DNA of 64,000 nt, from the NCBI GenBank assembly GCA_029851415.1, contig CM056742.1:12875736-12939735 (forward strand). Direction: 5' to 3'. The first letter of the stretch is position 1. Each line of letters starts with the position of its first letter. The position numbers and the translations under genes are program-made. The notes under the pieces were generated by a model. The model was not told the DNA's origin. It was given only the letters and a program-made list of their open reading frames with translations, and made no database searches. Below are positions 21,902 through 30,300 of this stretch, piece by piece. Source of the DNA: Eretmocerus hayati (Eukaryota > Arthropoda > Insecta > Hymenoptera > Aphelinidae).

Positions 21902-22234
21902 TTATATTCTCAAACAAGTCTCGCACTCAATCGCCCCTCTCTCGATAGTCAAATTTTCCTCGCAAAATCGACACGTGAACGTCACGTTACTGAATCTTTC
22001 TTTGATGCTATGGAAGGACTTTTCAATAAAGAAAATAGTTTGTTTTATTACCGAATTGTTGTCCGTAAAACACTTTTCGCACGCGTACGATTTGTTTGGG
22101 TTTCCTAGAATAATCACTACTTTTCTATCTGTGAATATGCAACTGAAATTTTCCAATTCTAAAAGAAGTGAATCCAATTGATTTGGGTTTGATTTTTCCG
22201 TGCCTAGATCAGAGGGGATGCCTTTGTGACACAT
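21902..22234 (-). CDS. Small Cys-rich protein f, upstream of gag
   Basis: 110 codons, ATG at 22234 (an in-frame TAG is directly upstream) to TAA. It has three CX2C pairs: CEKC, CRFC and CETC, with the last close to the C-terminus. The spacing and the ERGAIECETC ending parallel protein d (22468-22827), and the N-terminal halves also align loosely (NQ.., IGN/LGN before the first pair), so the two look like an ancient tandem duplication. Six cysteines in pairs suggest metal binding, but no named family is recognised. It is the last small ORF before gag, on the retrotransposon sense strand. Confidence 0.7.
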   Translation of the reverse strand: MCHKGIPSDLGTEKSNPNQLDSLLLELENFSCIFTDRKVVIILGNPNKSYACEKCFTDNNSVIKQTIFFIEKSFHSIKERFSNVTFTCRFCEENLTIERGAIECETCLRI

Positions 22235-22257
22235 CTAGTCCCCGTGATCGTAGAGAT

Positions 22258-22437
22258 TTAAGTCCCGATTTTCCTGATTTTATTCTGTAGAACCTGGACA
22301 ATACAGTCGTCTACGTGAGATTGGATGTATCGGTTATGGTTCAATAAATATTCGTACAATTTATGTGACAGGAAGGATCCGACAAAAGTGTTAGACCAGA
22401 CGTGATTTTCTCTCCTGTGTACGACACTCAATTCCAT
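22258..22437 (-). CDS. Small ORF e, unrecognised
   Basis: 59 codons from ATG at 22437 to TAA at 22258-22260. It lies in the same reading frame as ORFs b, c and d, separated from d by one UGA (22468-22470) and ten sense codons. The product is mixed polar/hydrophobic with a helix-like SHKLYEYLLNHNRYIQ stretch and no Cys motif. It may be a separate product or a readthrough extension of d. Confidence 0.45.
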   Translation of the reverse strand: MELSVVHRRENHVWSNTFVGSFLSHKLYEYLLNHNRYIQSHVDDCIVQVLQNKIRKIGT

Positions 22438-22467
22438 TTCCAAAAATGCAGAATTTCTGAACCTTTT

Positions 22468-22827
22468 TCAATTGCGGATTTGGTTCGCCGTGATCTGTAT
22501 GCACTCTCTACAGTCAATTGCTAATCGTTTATATACCAGAGGGGCCCCACACAGATCGCACAAAAGTATATCCTGATCTCTATTTACGTTTAGGTGGAAA
22601 TCCGTATAAACGATAATCCTTTCGTTTGGTTCAAAAACTTCTTCCTCGAAGCAGTCCAAGCACGAGTGTGTTCCGCTTAGGTTTCCAATGTAAAATTCCG
22701 ATATTTCTATTTTCTGTGACATGCAATATGTTGTAACAAGTCGGCTAACAATCTCAAAATATTGATTAAAATCCGCTTCTCTTGATTGGTGGACGATTCT
22801 TTCCGACGGAAGGTCTAATGGTGGCAT
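22468..22827 (-). CDS. Small Cys-rich protein d, upstream of gag
   Basis: 119 codons, ATG at 22827 to TGA at 22468. It has three CX2C pairs, CLDC, CDLC and CREC, followed by a short tail. Protein f (21902-22234) has the same layout and a similar ending (RLAIDCREC against RGAIECETC). The ATG follows the stop of ORF c by one codon in the same frame (TGA AAT ATG), an arrangement suited to termination-reinitiation or readthrough. The pattern suggests a zinc-binding fold; function is unknown. Confidence 0.7.
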   Translation of the reverse strand: MPPLDLPSERIVHQSREADFNQYFEIVSRLVTTYCMSQKIEISEFYIGNLSGTHSCLDCFEEEVFEPNERIIVYTDFHLNVNRDQDILLCDLCGAPLVYKRLAIDCRECIQITANQIRN

Positions 22828-22830
22828 ATT

Positions 22831-23151
22831 TCATTCAAACCTCATTTCCCAAATTATATATGCTTCGCGTACTCTATCAAACCTTTTCAACAGAGCCCAA
22901 TACCGACAGTTTATGCGTTTTGTTTCTTCTTTCAAGATCTTTCCTGCAGCTAAGAATTTAGCCTTTACTCTATCGATTTGTCTGAATTTGTCTGTCGATC
23001 TCAGTACGCAGATTTCGTTTTCGTCAAATTGTTCTCTAAAAAACGCGTTGACTTTTTTGAGTTCAATACGAATTTGTTTAGTATGTTGTCGTTGACTCTG
23101 GAGGTCTCGAATGATTTTTTCCAATTTCCCTCGAAATTCAGTATTGTTCAT
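22831..23151 (-). CDS. Small ORF c, charged helical protein
   Basis: 106 codons, ATG at 23151 to TGA at 22831. The product is rich in Lys, Arg, Glu and Gln, with heptad-like hydrophobic spacing over most of its length (KLEKIIRDLQSQ.., FRQIDRVKAKFL..), so it is predicted mostly helical. It shares its frame with b, d and e. No family is recognised. Confidence 0.6.
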   Translation of the reverse strand: MNNTEFRGKLEKIIRDLQSQRQHTKQIRIELKKVNAFFREQFDENEICVLRSTDKFRQIDRVKAKFLAAGKILKEETKRINCRYWALLKRFDRVREAYIIWEMRFE

Positions 23152-23172
23152 TATATTACAAGGTCATACAAA

Positions 23173-23505
23173 TCAATCGCTTCTCTCCAAATCCAAAATG
23201 TTTTGCAGGGTTTCTACTTTACTTTCTAACCGTGTAACTTGCTCATCGATGGCATTCACGCTATTTCTGAATAAATTCAAAATCTCCTCGAGTTGTCTCG
23301 GAAAATTTTCGATCTCGGTGAATTGTGCCTCTGAACGCGATCTACACCCCTCGTTTATTCCCTCCTGTTCTGTCACTAAATGTTTGAGATCTTCGACGTC
23401 TTTTGCCGTTTCCCGTAAAATGTTCGCTTGGCTATTCACGGTTGATTCTATTTGTTCTAATAATTTTCCGTTCGATTCCTGATTTCCGATCTCGATTCTT
23501 GACAT
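23173..23505 (-). CDS. Small ORF b, coiled-coil protein
   Basis: 110 codons from the first ATG (23505), 12 bp after the stop of ORF a. The frame is open slightly further upstream but without an ATG. The sequence has clear heptads (LLEQIESTVNSQANILRETA, then a second block VTRLESKVETLQNIL), indicating a parallel or trimeric coiled coil. It ends in TGA (23173-23175), and a second in-frame TGA follows at 23164-23166 before the ATG of c. Confidence 0.62.
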   Translation of the reverse strand: MSRIEIGNQESNGKLLEQIESTVNSQANILRETAKDVEDLKHLVTEQEGINEGCRSRSEAQFTEIENFPRQLEEILNLFRNSVNAIDEQVTRLESKVETLQNILDLERSD

Positions 23506-23516
23506 AATTTGGTCTC

Positions 23517-23708
23517 TCAATCTTTTATAATTTCCTCAACGACTCGCAATAATTTTTCGTTCACCTCTGTTAACTCATGGATTAGAAAAACTGCCAAATC
23601 TATATCTTTTTGTGTTTTTTCACCGTCTATTTTAATTAATTCCAGCGCGTTCCTAATCTCTTTGATTTCTTTCCGAATGTTCCTTTTCAAAAATCTCTTA
23701 CTAACCAT
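23517..23708 (-). CDS. Small ORF a, basic coiled-coil peptide
   Basis: 63 codons, ATG at 23708 to TGA at 23517. A basic N-terminus (MVSKRFLKRNIRKEIKE) leads into a heptad-patterned helix (LIHELTEVNEKLLRVVEEI). It is the first ATG-initiated member of the run of sense ORFs ahead of gag, and it is in a different frame from b. Confidence 0.58.
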   Translation of the reverse strand: MVSKRFLKRNIRKEIKEIRNALELIKIDGEKTQKDIDLAVFLIHELTEVNEKLLRVVEEIIKD

Positions 23709-23789
23709 ACCAATTGCCAGATTTTCGCCTCACAATTGAGATATTATATCTACCCGTATCGATTCTATATGATTCAAATAGTGCTTAAT

Positions 23790-24205
23790 CTAGTCTTTCC
23801 TTGGAATTTGATCCCTCGATGTCGATGCTTGAAGATATTCGATGCTTGAAGATTGTCGCTGCTTGGAGGCTGTTGCTGCTTGGAGGTTGCTGTTGCTTGG
23901 AGACTGATGATACTTGTTGCTGTCGGTGTTTGAAATTCCTCGTTGCGTGGAGTGGCTGGCGTCGTTGGAGGTGTGTCTATTTAGACCCCTGTGGAGCGAT
24001 TGCTGCGTGCGTGGATCGCGGGTAGTTTCCTCGCCGAGTGGCAGATGTTGGTGTTGACGTGTAAGTCGTTTATTGCAGCCCACTTGATGATCCTCTCTAT
24101 TCGGCGGTGTAATGACTTGACTGCTTCTTTGAATATTTGTGTGCCAATGTCCTCCTCCAGTTTCTTTTCATATTCACTCCACCAGTTCCCAGACACCGCT
24201 GTCAC
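23790..24205 (-). other. Open leader region after the PBS without an ATG
   Basis: Two overlapping sense frames, 24205-23981 and 24083-23790, are open and partly protein-like (GNWWSEYEKKLEEDIG..) but contain no ATG; the ORF starts are GTG. In the first frame a TAA sits at the very edge of the LTR. The region could be a spliced or non-AUG-initiated coding segment or an untranslated leader. The lower part is Ser/Gln-rich and repetitive. Confidence 0.4.
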
Positions 24206-24207
24206 CA
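24190..24207 (-). other. Putative primer binding site
   Basis: Two bases downstream of the 5' LTR on the minus strand lies TGGTGACAGCGGTGTCTG, beginning with the TGG that pairs with a tRNA CCA end. I cannot name the matching tRNA. Confidence 0.55.
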
Positions 24208-24209
24208 GT

Positions 24210-25162
24210 TGTTACGACCCAGAGGTCTATTAGATGGCGTTGTTGTGCCAATTTGGCGGTAGGTTTCGAATCCAGGAACTGTAGTCGGCGAGTAAATAGA
24301 ACTGGAGGTTTATTCTTCCTTTGATACAATAGTTGTTATATTATCTTCGTCACCTTTGACGATATACAAGACTTGAGGTAGTACAATGAGGTAATGTTCA
24401 CGTAGAGTTATAGTAAATATTCGCAATAAGAGATACTGTGGCTACAGTGAGTATGGAAGTCGTCCGTTAAGAAGTCGAGACAAGAGTGAAAGGTGTCGCC
24501 CGGAAAGTGGCCGTATTTATAGGCTTTCCTCTCAAGAGAAAAGCATGCCGTGAATCCCATGTAACTCGAATTGTTGTTTATAAGCTGAATAATGATTCTA
24601 GATTCTTGTAACTTGATGGCTAATGATTTTATAGTTGGTTGAGATTTGCTATTCCAAAACATGTGAGGTGTGAGCGTTTGTTCCTGTACTTTCCGTATAA
24701 CCGTGTGTATTGTATGTTACATTGAACGTACAAGGTCAGGTATGAATTTCAGTTCTAATAAGATAAATTGATGATCTTTGACTCTGATCTTACTTGGCTA
24801 ATGAGTTGAAGTCATATTGGGGTTCGCCATATCAAATCGTCCTTGTAACCAACCTATGTACATGTTTTTGGGTGGTTATAATAGCATCAGTGCGGGGCTT
24901 GATTAGTTAGGTCTCAAGTGTAAACTGTCGTTAAACAATTAGGATGTTATGACATGTGTGAGATGCTTCTACTGCTGTGTTTCTGAAATGTTCCTTTCTG
25001 TAGCGCTCAAAGAGTGAAACCCCAATCTTGATTCTATCTCAAGTTATACTGTAATGAGTATTGATCTACTCGCGTGGGAAATGCGTTTATACTTGGCGCG
25101 CGATACCCGAGACTCACACATGCTCAACTATGCACACGTACACGCGTCCCGTGTACGTCACA
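24210..25162 (-). repeat. 5' LTR of the 14.4-kb Gypsy-type element
   Basis: 953 bp, matching 10793-11745 without a difference I could find. It drives transcription leftward: TATAAATA at 24514-24521 on the minus strand and an AATAAA at 24309-24314. Its outer end faces the YJU2 gene, so its U3 lies about 220 bp from the YJU2 start codon in divergent orientation. Confidence 0.92.
24514..24521 (-). promoter_or_regulatory. TATA box of the 5' LTR
   Basis: TATAAATA on the minus strand within CCTATAAATACGG. Transcription would start about 25-30 bp further left. The same box is present in the 3' LTR at 11097-11104. Confidence 0.7.
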
Positions 25163-25166
25163 CCAG
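25163..25166. other. Target-site duplication CCAG, right copy
   Basis: Matches 10789-10792 and marks the integration point. Confidence 0.85.
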
Positions 25167-25209
25167 CAGCCGACGCAATCAGATGCAATCAGCTGTGATC
25201 AGATGTTCG

Positions 25210-25247
25210 CATAGAGATATAATACCAATTGGTATTATATCTCTATG
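25210..25247. mobile_element. 38-bp palindromic micro-element with 8-bp target duplication
   Basis: The sequence is a perfect palindrome beginning CATAGAGATATAATACCA and centred on CCAATTGG. It is flanked by exact direct repeats GATGTTCG at 25202-25209 and 25248-25255. Eight-base duplications and ends beginning CA..G are the hallmark of hAT transposons, so this reads as two 19-bp termini back to back with no interior. It lies between the LTR element and the YJU2 ATG. Confidence 0.7.
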
Positions 25248-25382
25248 GATGTTCGTCTGGATTGTTGTGGCCTGTTGTGGATCGAGTGGGTTGACAAAAG
25301 GAACGTCATTAATTTATTACAACTAATTAAGAAATCTTTTAGAGAAGTTTCAAACTAGCTGACGAAAGAATAACCTCCCAAA

Positions 25383-26657
25383 ATGTCTGAAAGAAAAGTG
25401 TTGAATGTAAGTAACAATTTGCGCTCTTCTCTTCCAACTTGTTGCCTGTCAAACTTTTTGGAGGTTAAACTATCTCCAAGAATATAACTCACATTTTCTC
25501 CAATATGATCAAGGATCATCTTTAAAATGCTTCCTCGTCGTTTTATTCACAACTCTGTTCAAACCCAGAATAATCTCATCTTCAACAAGCGACGTTTTGT
25601 TGATACACTAATCACACTGTTAACATTTTCATTCCAGAAATACTATCCTCCGGATTTCGATCCGTCGAAGATCCCGCGCATGAAATTAGCCAGAAATCGC
25701 CAGTATACTGTTCGATTGATGGCCCCATTCAACATGAGGTGTGCAACTTGTGGAGAATACATTTACAAAGGGAAGAAATTCAATGCCCGTAAAGAGGATG
25801 TAGAAGGCGATACATATTTGGGCATCAGGATATACCGGTTTTACATCAAGTGTACAAGATGTCTGCAGGAAATATCCTTCAAAACTGACCCAAAGAATAC
25901 AGATTATGAAATTGAAGCTGGAGCAACAAGAAATTTCATGGCCTTGAAATTAGCAGAAGAGCAAGCAAAACGAGAGCTAGATGAAGAAGAAGAAGAGATT
26001 GCTTCAAATCCGATGAAGTTGCTTGAGAAGAGAACTCAACAGTCAAAATATGAATTGGAGATATTAGAGTCATTGGAGGAGTTGAAGGATTTAAATCGTC
26101 GTCAACAAACCATTGATTATAATGAAATGTTGGGCCAATATGACACAAGCGCTGCTCGTGAGAGGACCTTGAAGGAGCAAGAGGAATATGATGAAGAGCT
26201 GATAAAGAAATGGATGAAGAGTAAAAATCAGGCATTATCAGAGGAAGTTATAGAAGAGGAAGTGATTGAGTTAGACAGTTTAAAATCAATTGAGCCTCCA
26301 AGAAAAGTTTCAAAAACATCAACAGCCTCCAAGCCACCTGTGAGCATATCTGACAGGCGGAAAAACTTTGGAATCAGACTTAAATCCAGCAGTAAACCTG
26401 CCGCCGATGCAGCAAGTTCTTCTAGTACTGTGGAAGCTGTGTCAGGGACCCCATGTGCTCCAACTGTGTCTACTCTAGAGACTAGTAAAAGTGAAGGATC
26501 TTCTTGTTCACAAAACCAATCTAATAGTCAGAAGACAGTTGAGTGCAATGGTGCCAACAGTAATTCAAAATCAGAAACCACAGAAGCTGTACCAAGTAAA
26601 CCCAGCGGGCTTTCCTTGTTGGGTGCATACTCTGGAAGCAGTGATGATAGTGATTAG
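25383..26657 (+). CDS. YJU2: Splicing factor YJU2 (CCDC94) homologue, two exons
   Basis: Exons 25383-25406 and 25638-26657, with a 231-bp intron GTAAGT..TTCCAG, give 347 residues starting [15 protein letters not shown]. This start matches the conserved family N-terminus and is preferred over the downstream in-frame ATG at 25527, which lies in the intron. The conserved domain includes the [11 protein letters not shown] motif and a zinc site from two CX2C pairs (CATC and CTRC) around a [10 protein letters not shown] core. It is followed by an acidic helical region (EEEEE) and a Ser-rich disordered tail ending [20 protein letters not shown]2 joins the activated spliceosome and promotes the first catalytic step in the nucleus. 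It is complete and apparently intact. A retrotransposon now separates it from its former distal upstream DNA. Confidence 0.95.
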
Positions 26658-26732
26658 TATTGTAAGAGAGTATTTATTTAAATATAAGTATATAAATAAT
26701 ACATAGTCTTTACTCATAATATTGTCACATAG

Positions 26733-26744
26733 AATAAATTTATT
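26733..26744. terminator. Palindromic bidirectional poly(A) signal AATAAATTTATT
   Basis: AATAAA at 26733-26738 lies 76 bp after the YJU2 stop. Its mirror image, TTTATT at 26739-26744, is AATAAA on the minus strand and could serve the convergent coiled-coil gene, whose stop is at 27389, with a ~650-bp 3' UTR. Confidence 0.55.
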
Positions 26745-27388
26745 TTACAAATGCCTTGATCGTTCATACTTGCATGAATTTTTTTCATTTTACTCTTTTG
26801 ATACTTAATTTATAAAATAATCAGTCACAGACTTTTTTGACTCTTGATTTTCTTGTTGAGTACTTTTATTGTCATCTTGGATATTACGGTTTTGTGTCAC
26901 GAAATTTTTTTGCACTTCACTACTAATTACTTAACTAGTTACAGCTGGGCGTTGGAAGTTCCTTACAGGAAGCTGAACCCTCTGTTCCTAGAACAGAAAA
27001 ATGATCAAGAATTGAGATGAATTTCAAACAATTACGCAAAGAATGAACAAGGTCTGAATGAGAAGGCTAGGCACTCGTGTAAGGAACCTCGAAACGAAGA
27101 ATTTTGAATCCATGGAAAAAAATTTCACTTACAATCAGAAAGGATCTAGGAGTACCCAACCTGTCAACAGACCATGTTATAAGCAAAAACCACTAAAAAT
27201 TTGATTCAAAATGAACGCAAACAGACATAGCAAACGGTATAATATTATCAAAAATCGTCACGATTTCGTAGAGGCAACATTTAACACAGCCGAAGAATTT
27301 CCAAGAGCAGCAGAAGCACAAAGTAAGCAATTCATTCCAATTCAACAATAACACTTTTGAAATAAAAATTGAGACCCCCGATTTAATT
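26745..27388. other. Intergenic between convergent genes
   Basis: No ORF or repeat is supported. It probably contains the 3' UTR of the minus-strand coiled-coil gene if the poly(A) signal at 26739-26744 is used. Confidence 0.5.
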
Positions 27389-30300
27389 TTACAGCTCATA
27401 TTTCTCAGAGGAGCAAACATAATGGGAGCACTCTCTAAGCGAATGTCCCACCAAACGGACAGATTTTGTATCACGATGTCGATTTCCAGACTCCCTAGAG
27501 CTCGTTATCACCGCTGCAGACGCACGTTGCCTATGTCTCCTAAAATCATCTCTCCTCTGACCTGATGCAAGGTGACTACTACTCTCACCTATAAACGGCC
27601 TCAAAAGCCTTTTATAAATCGAATATCCTGGCTGTTTTGATGCTTTTGACCTCCTGGGACCTAATCCTTCAACTACAACCTGCCTTTTACGATAGGCTCT
27701 ACAAGTATGTTCGCGTTCCGGAATTTGTAGATGATGTCTGGGTCTAGATGAAACTTGAAGATCTGCGTCAAAATTTGGTGATACAGGCTCACTGGTCGAT
27801 CGTGATGAAGTCGATTCGACAAATTGAGGAGGTGATTTTGGAGGAGCGCGACCAGATTTATCTAAGAGGACTTTTAGCTCGCGGTGATGATGATGATCAC
27901 GGCGATGATGATCTTGGTGAGATCCTGTTACATACCGATGCGCCTGCTGGCCTTCTTTGAGTGCGACTTCGAGCTTGGCAATTCGACTTTCGAGGCGAGT
28001 ACGCTGAGCTTGCGAGTATTCTTCCTGTTTTTCCATCTGCTTGACCAGTTTTTCCAGCTTCAGAACTTGCAACTCTTTGTCTTCTAGAGCTGAATACAGC
28101 TCTTGGAAACCTTCTGTCTCGAGCGGTTCATAGCCGTTGCTCTGTTCAAAATATGAATTATGAACAGTGAGTGTGGAGTATTCTATTTTTACGATAATTT
28201 CTAGAGTTTCCTAGCATTTTTCGATTCAAATGATTTTATTATCTTGTGATCGGGCTTTAGATCCAATTGCAAGATGATTAGAACTCAATCATGTTGTGCA
28301 TCGTAATTTTGTATGAAATATCGCATTTCCTTCAATTGATATGTTCATTCCGATATGTGTACTTCGACTATGTTACCACAGCTGAATTTGATGAATATAT
28401 CGTTGCGCTTTGAGGAAAAGAGTTTTTTATGATTTTCATTTTGTTGACCACGAGACTGCTCGTAAATTACATAATTATTTTTATGGTGCACGTTCTTCAA
28501 AGACCTGGATGAACGAAAATGCTTTGACGAAATTTTTGTCCCCGATTTGTAAATTGGATGAAAATTCAAAATTCTCTTGTGAAATTCAAAGTTTTTTAGC
28601 GAAATTTGATCTCAACCTAGGTCACAGAGCGAGGAGAAATAGGTGAAATTCAGTTCCAATTACAGTGAGAAATTCAGCAAACTGGATGAAAATGCCGGCA
28701 ATGATCTAATTTTGTTCTGTTTTTATCTAGTCGAAATCCTAGTCCATAATTTTTCAGTGTCATGCACGATCATCAATATTCTTGAATGGTCAAGTAATTA
28801 TCATAGAGTAATTTTGTTGACAACCAATTTTACATTTGATAGGCTAACGAAAATCTGAGACTAACAATTTTGCAGTCTTATAAATGGAAAAACTGCGCAG
28901 AAAATATGCCCTTATCCTTTAAACCATGGATTCTCTCCGAGCAAAATATCGAATTCGAAAATTCCATAATATCAGTGATGAAACTGATTGGTTACAAAGC
29001 GAACCAAAATAACCAACCTGTTCGTGATCGTCAGCGGTATCATCCATAAGTCCACCACCAGCGGAGCTTTTTCCATGTTTGAGCAGTTGATGCATCTCTC
29101 GGCGAATCTTTACATCTCTCTCGTGATTCCTGAGATAGCGTTTGTAATGTTCGAGCTTCAACTGCAACTGGGTGCAACTCTTTTCGAGTTCGGCATTTCT
29201 AGCATCGGTTTCAGTCAAGCTGCTACGCAGATCCGTAACCTGCTGCTGCAATTGAAGAATCTGTGCCTCGTATGACGCTCTACTGCCATCCTTCATGCCG
29301 GCATGACACCTGCCCAGGTCCATCAGTTTGTGCTCCAGATGATCGTACTTTGACTGCCTAAACTCGTCCAAAATAATTTCAAACAATAATTTTGTATAGT
29401 CTCAGAGAGAAAACTCATTATTTCTGTATTTTTATGAATCTTGCACGATCCCTACTATGGCAGTGACTCTTTTCCTAAGCCGAAGAAAAGTTCCATCGAG
29501 CCCATGTGAAATCTAATTAAAAAGTCGAGTGGACCACGAGAAAATCAATGGAAAATCATGAAAATCATTTCTAAGGGGCAATGCAATATTCTGTTTGACT
29601 CCAAAAAAATTTTTTTCACAAACAAGAAAACTTACAGCCTCTTGTAATTCTTCTGCAGCTGGTTGAACTGACTTCGAACCGTTTGCAGTTCATTGGACTT
29701 TTTCAATAATTCAGCACTGAGTCTTTGCTTTGAAGTATCATTTTCTTGATCCTGAAAACTCATGAGCGGTGAATGTTCGAACCATTATTTCTTTCTCAAC
29801 TTCGATAATTTTTCACAAATCTTACCGCTTCATTAACCGCTGCAATAATATCCTCTCTCTCGAGTTGCAATTTTTGAATAATTTCTTCCTTCTCGGCCAG
29901 GACGCGTTGTGTCTCCTTCAGATCGTTGAACAGCTGAATTTCGTACTCCGTATGCTGGTCATCTATAAAAATTTGCAATAAAAATATCAAGTAGCAAATT
30001 TTAAATTCTGTGATTGGAAAATTTTTAGTTTCATTACCTGGAAGCTCTTTTCTCTTTTCGTTCACATCAAGCAGTTCTTTGCAATTGTCCTCCAATTTTT
30101 TGTGCCTCACTTTTAGCTCTTCAAACTCAAACTCAAGATCTTGCCTTTGAAAAAGATTTTTTGACTCGCGTGATTAATCGTCTATAGTGCATTTTATTAC
30201 GACAGTGCAACTTGAAAGATTTTTAATTTATTACGCAATAATACCTTGAACTCCTTTCACTCTCGATTTCACGCTGCAGATCGTCTATTTGCTTCCTATA

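Larger units (their letters stand above)
10793..25162 (-). mobile_element. Complete 14.4-kb Gypsy-type LTR retrotransposon with extra ORFs
   Basis: Two 953-bp LTRs, a CCAG target duplication, a putative primer binding site and a polypurine tract enclose gag and pol in protease-RT-RNase H-integrase order, which places it in the Gypsy/Ty3 group. At 14.37 kb it is about twice the usual size. The excess comes from a 2.3-kb block of small ORFs before gag and a 4.3-kb repeat-rich non-coding tail after pol. No envelope gene is seen. LTR identity and an almost intact coding region indicate a recent insertion, although one frameshift breaks pol. From memory, some mdg1/412-lineage elements of Drosophila also have small ORFs ahead of gag; relatedness here is untested. 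Confidence 0.93.

Noticed and set aside
25527..25637. In-frame ATG at 25527 as the YJU2 start
   Set aside because: It lies in the intron; the conserved [14 protein letters not shown]-terminus is recovered only by splicing 25406 to 25638.
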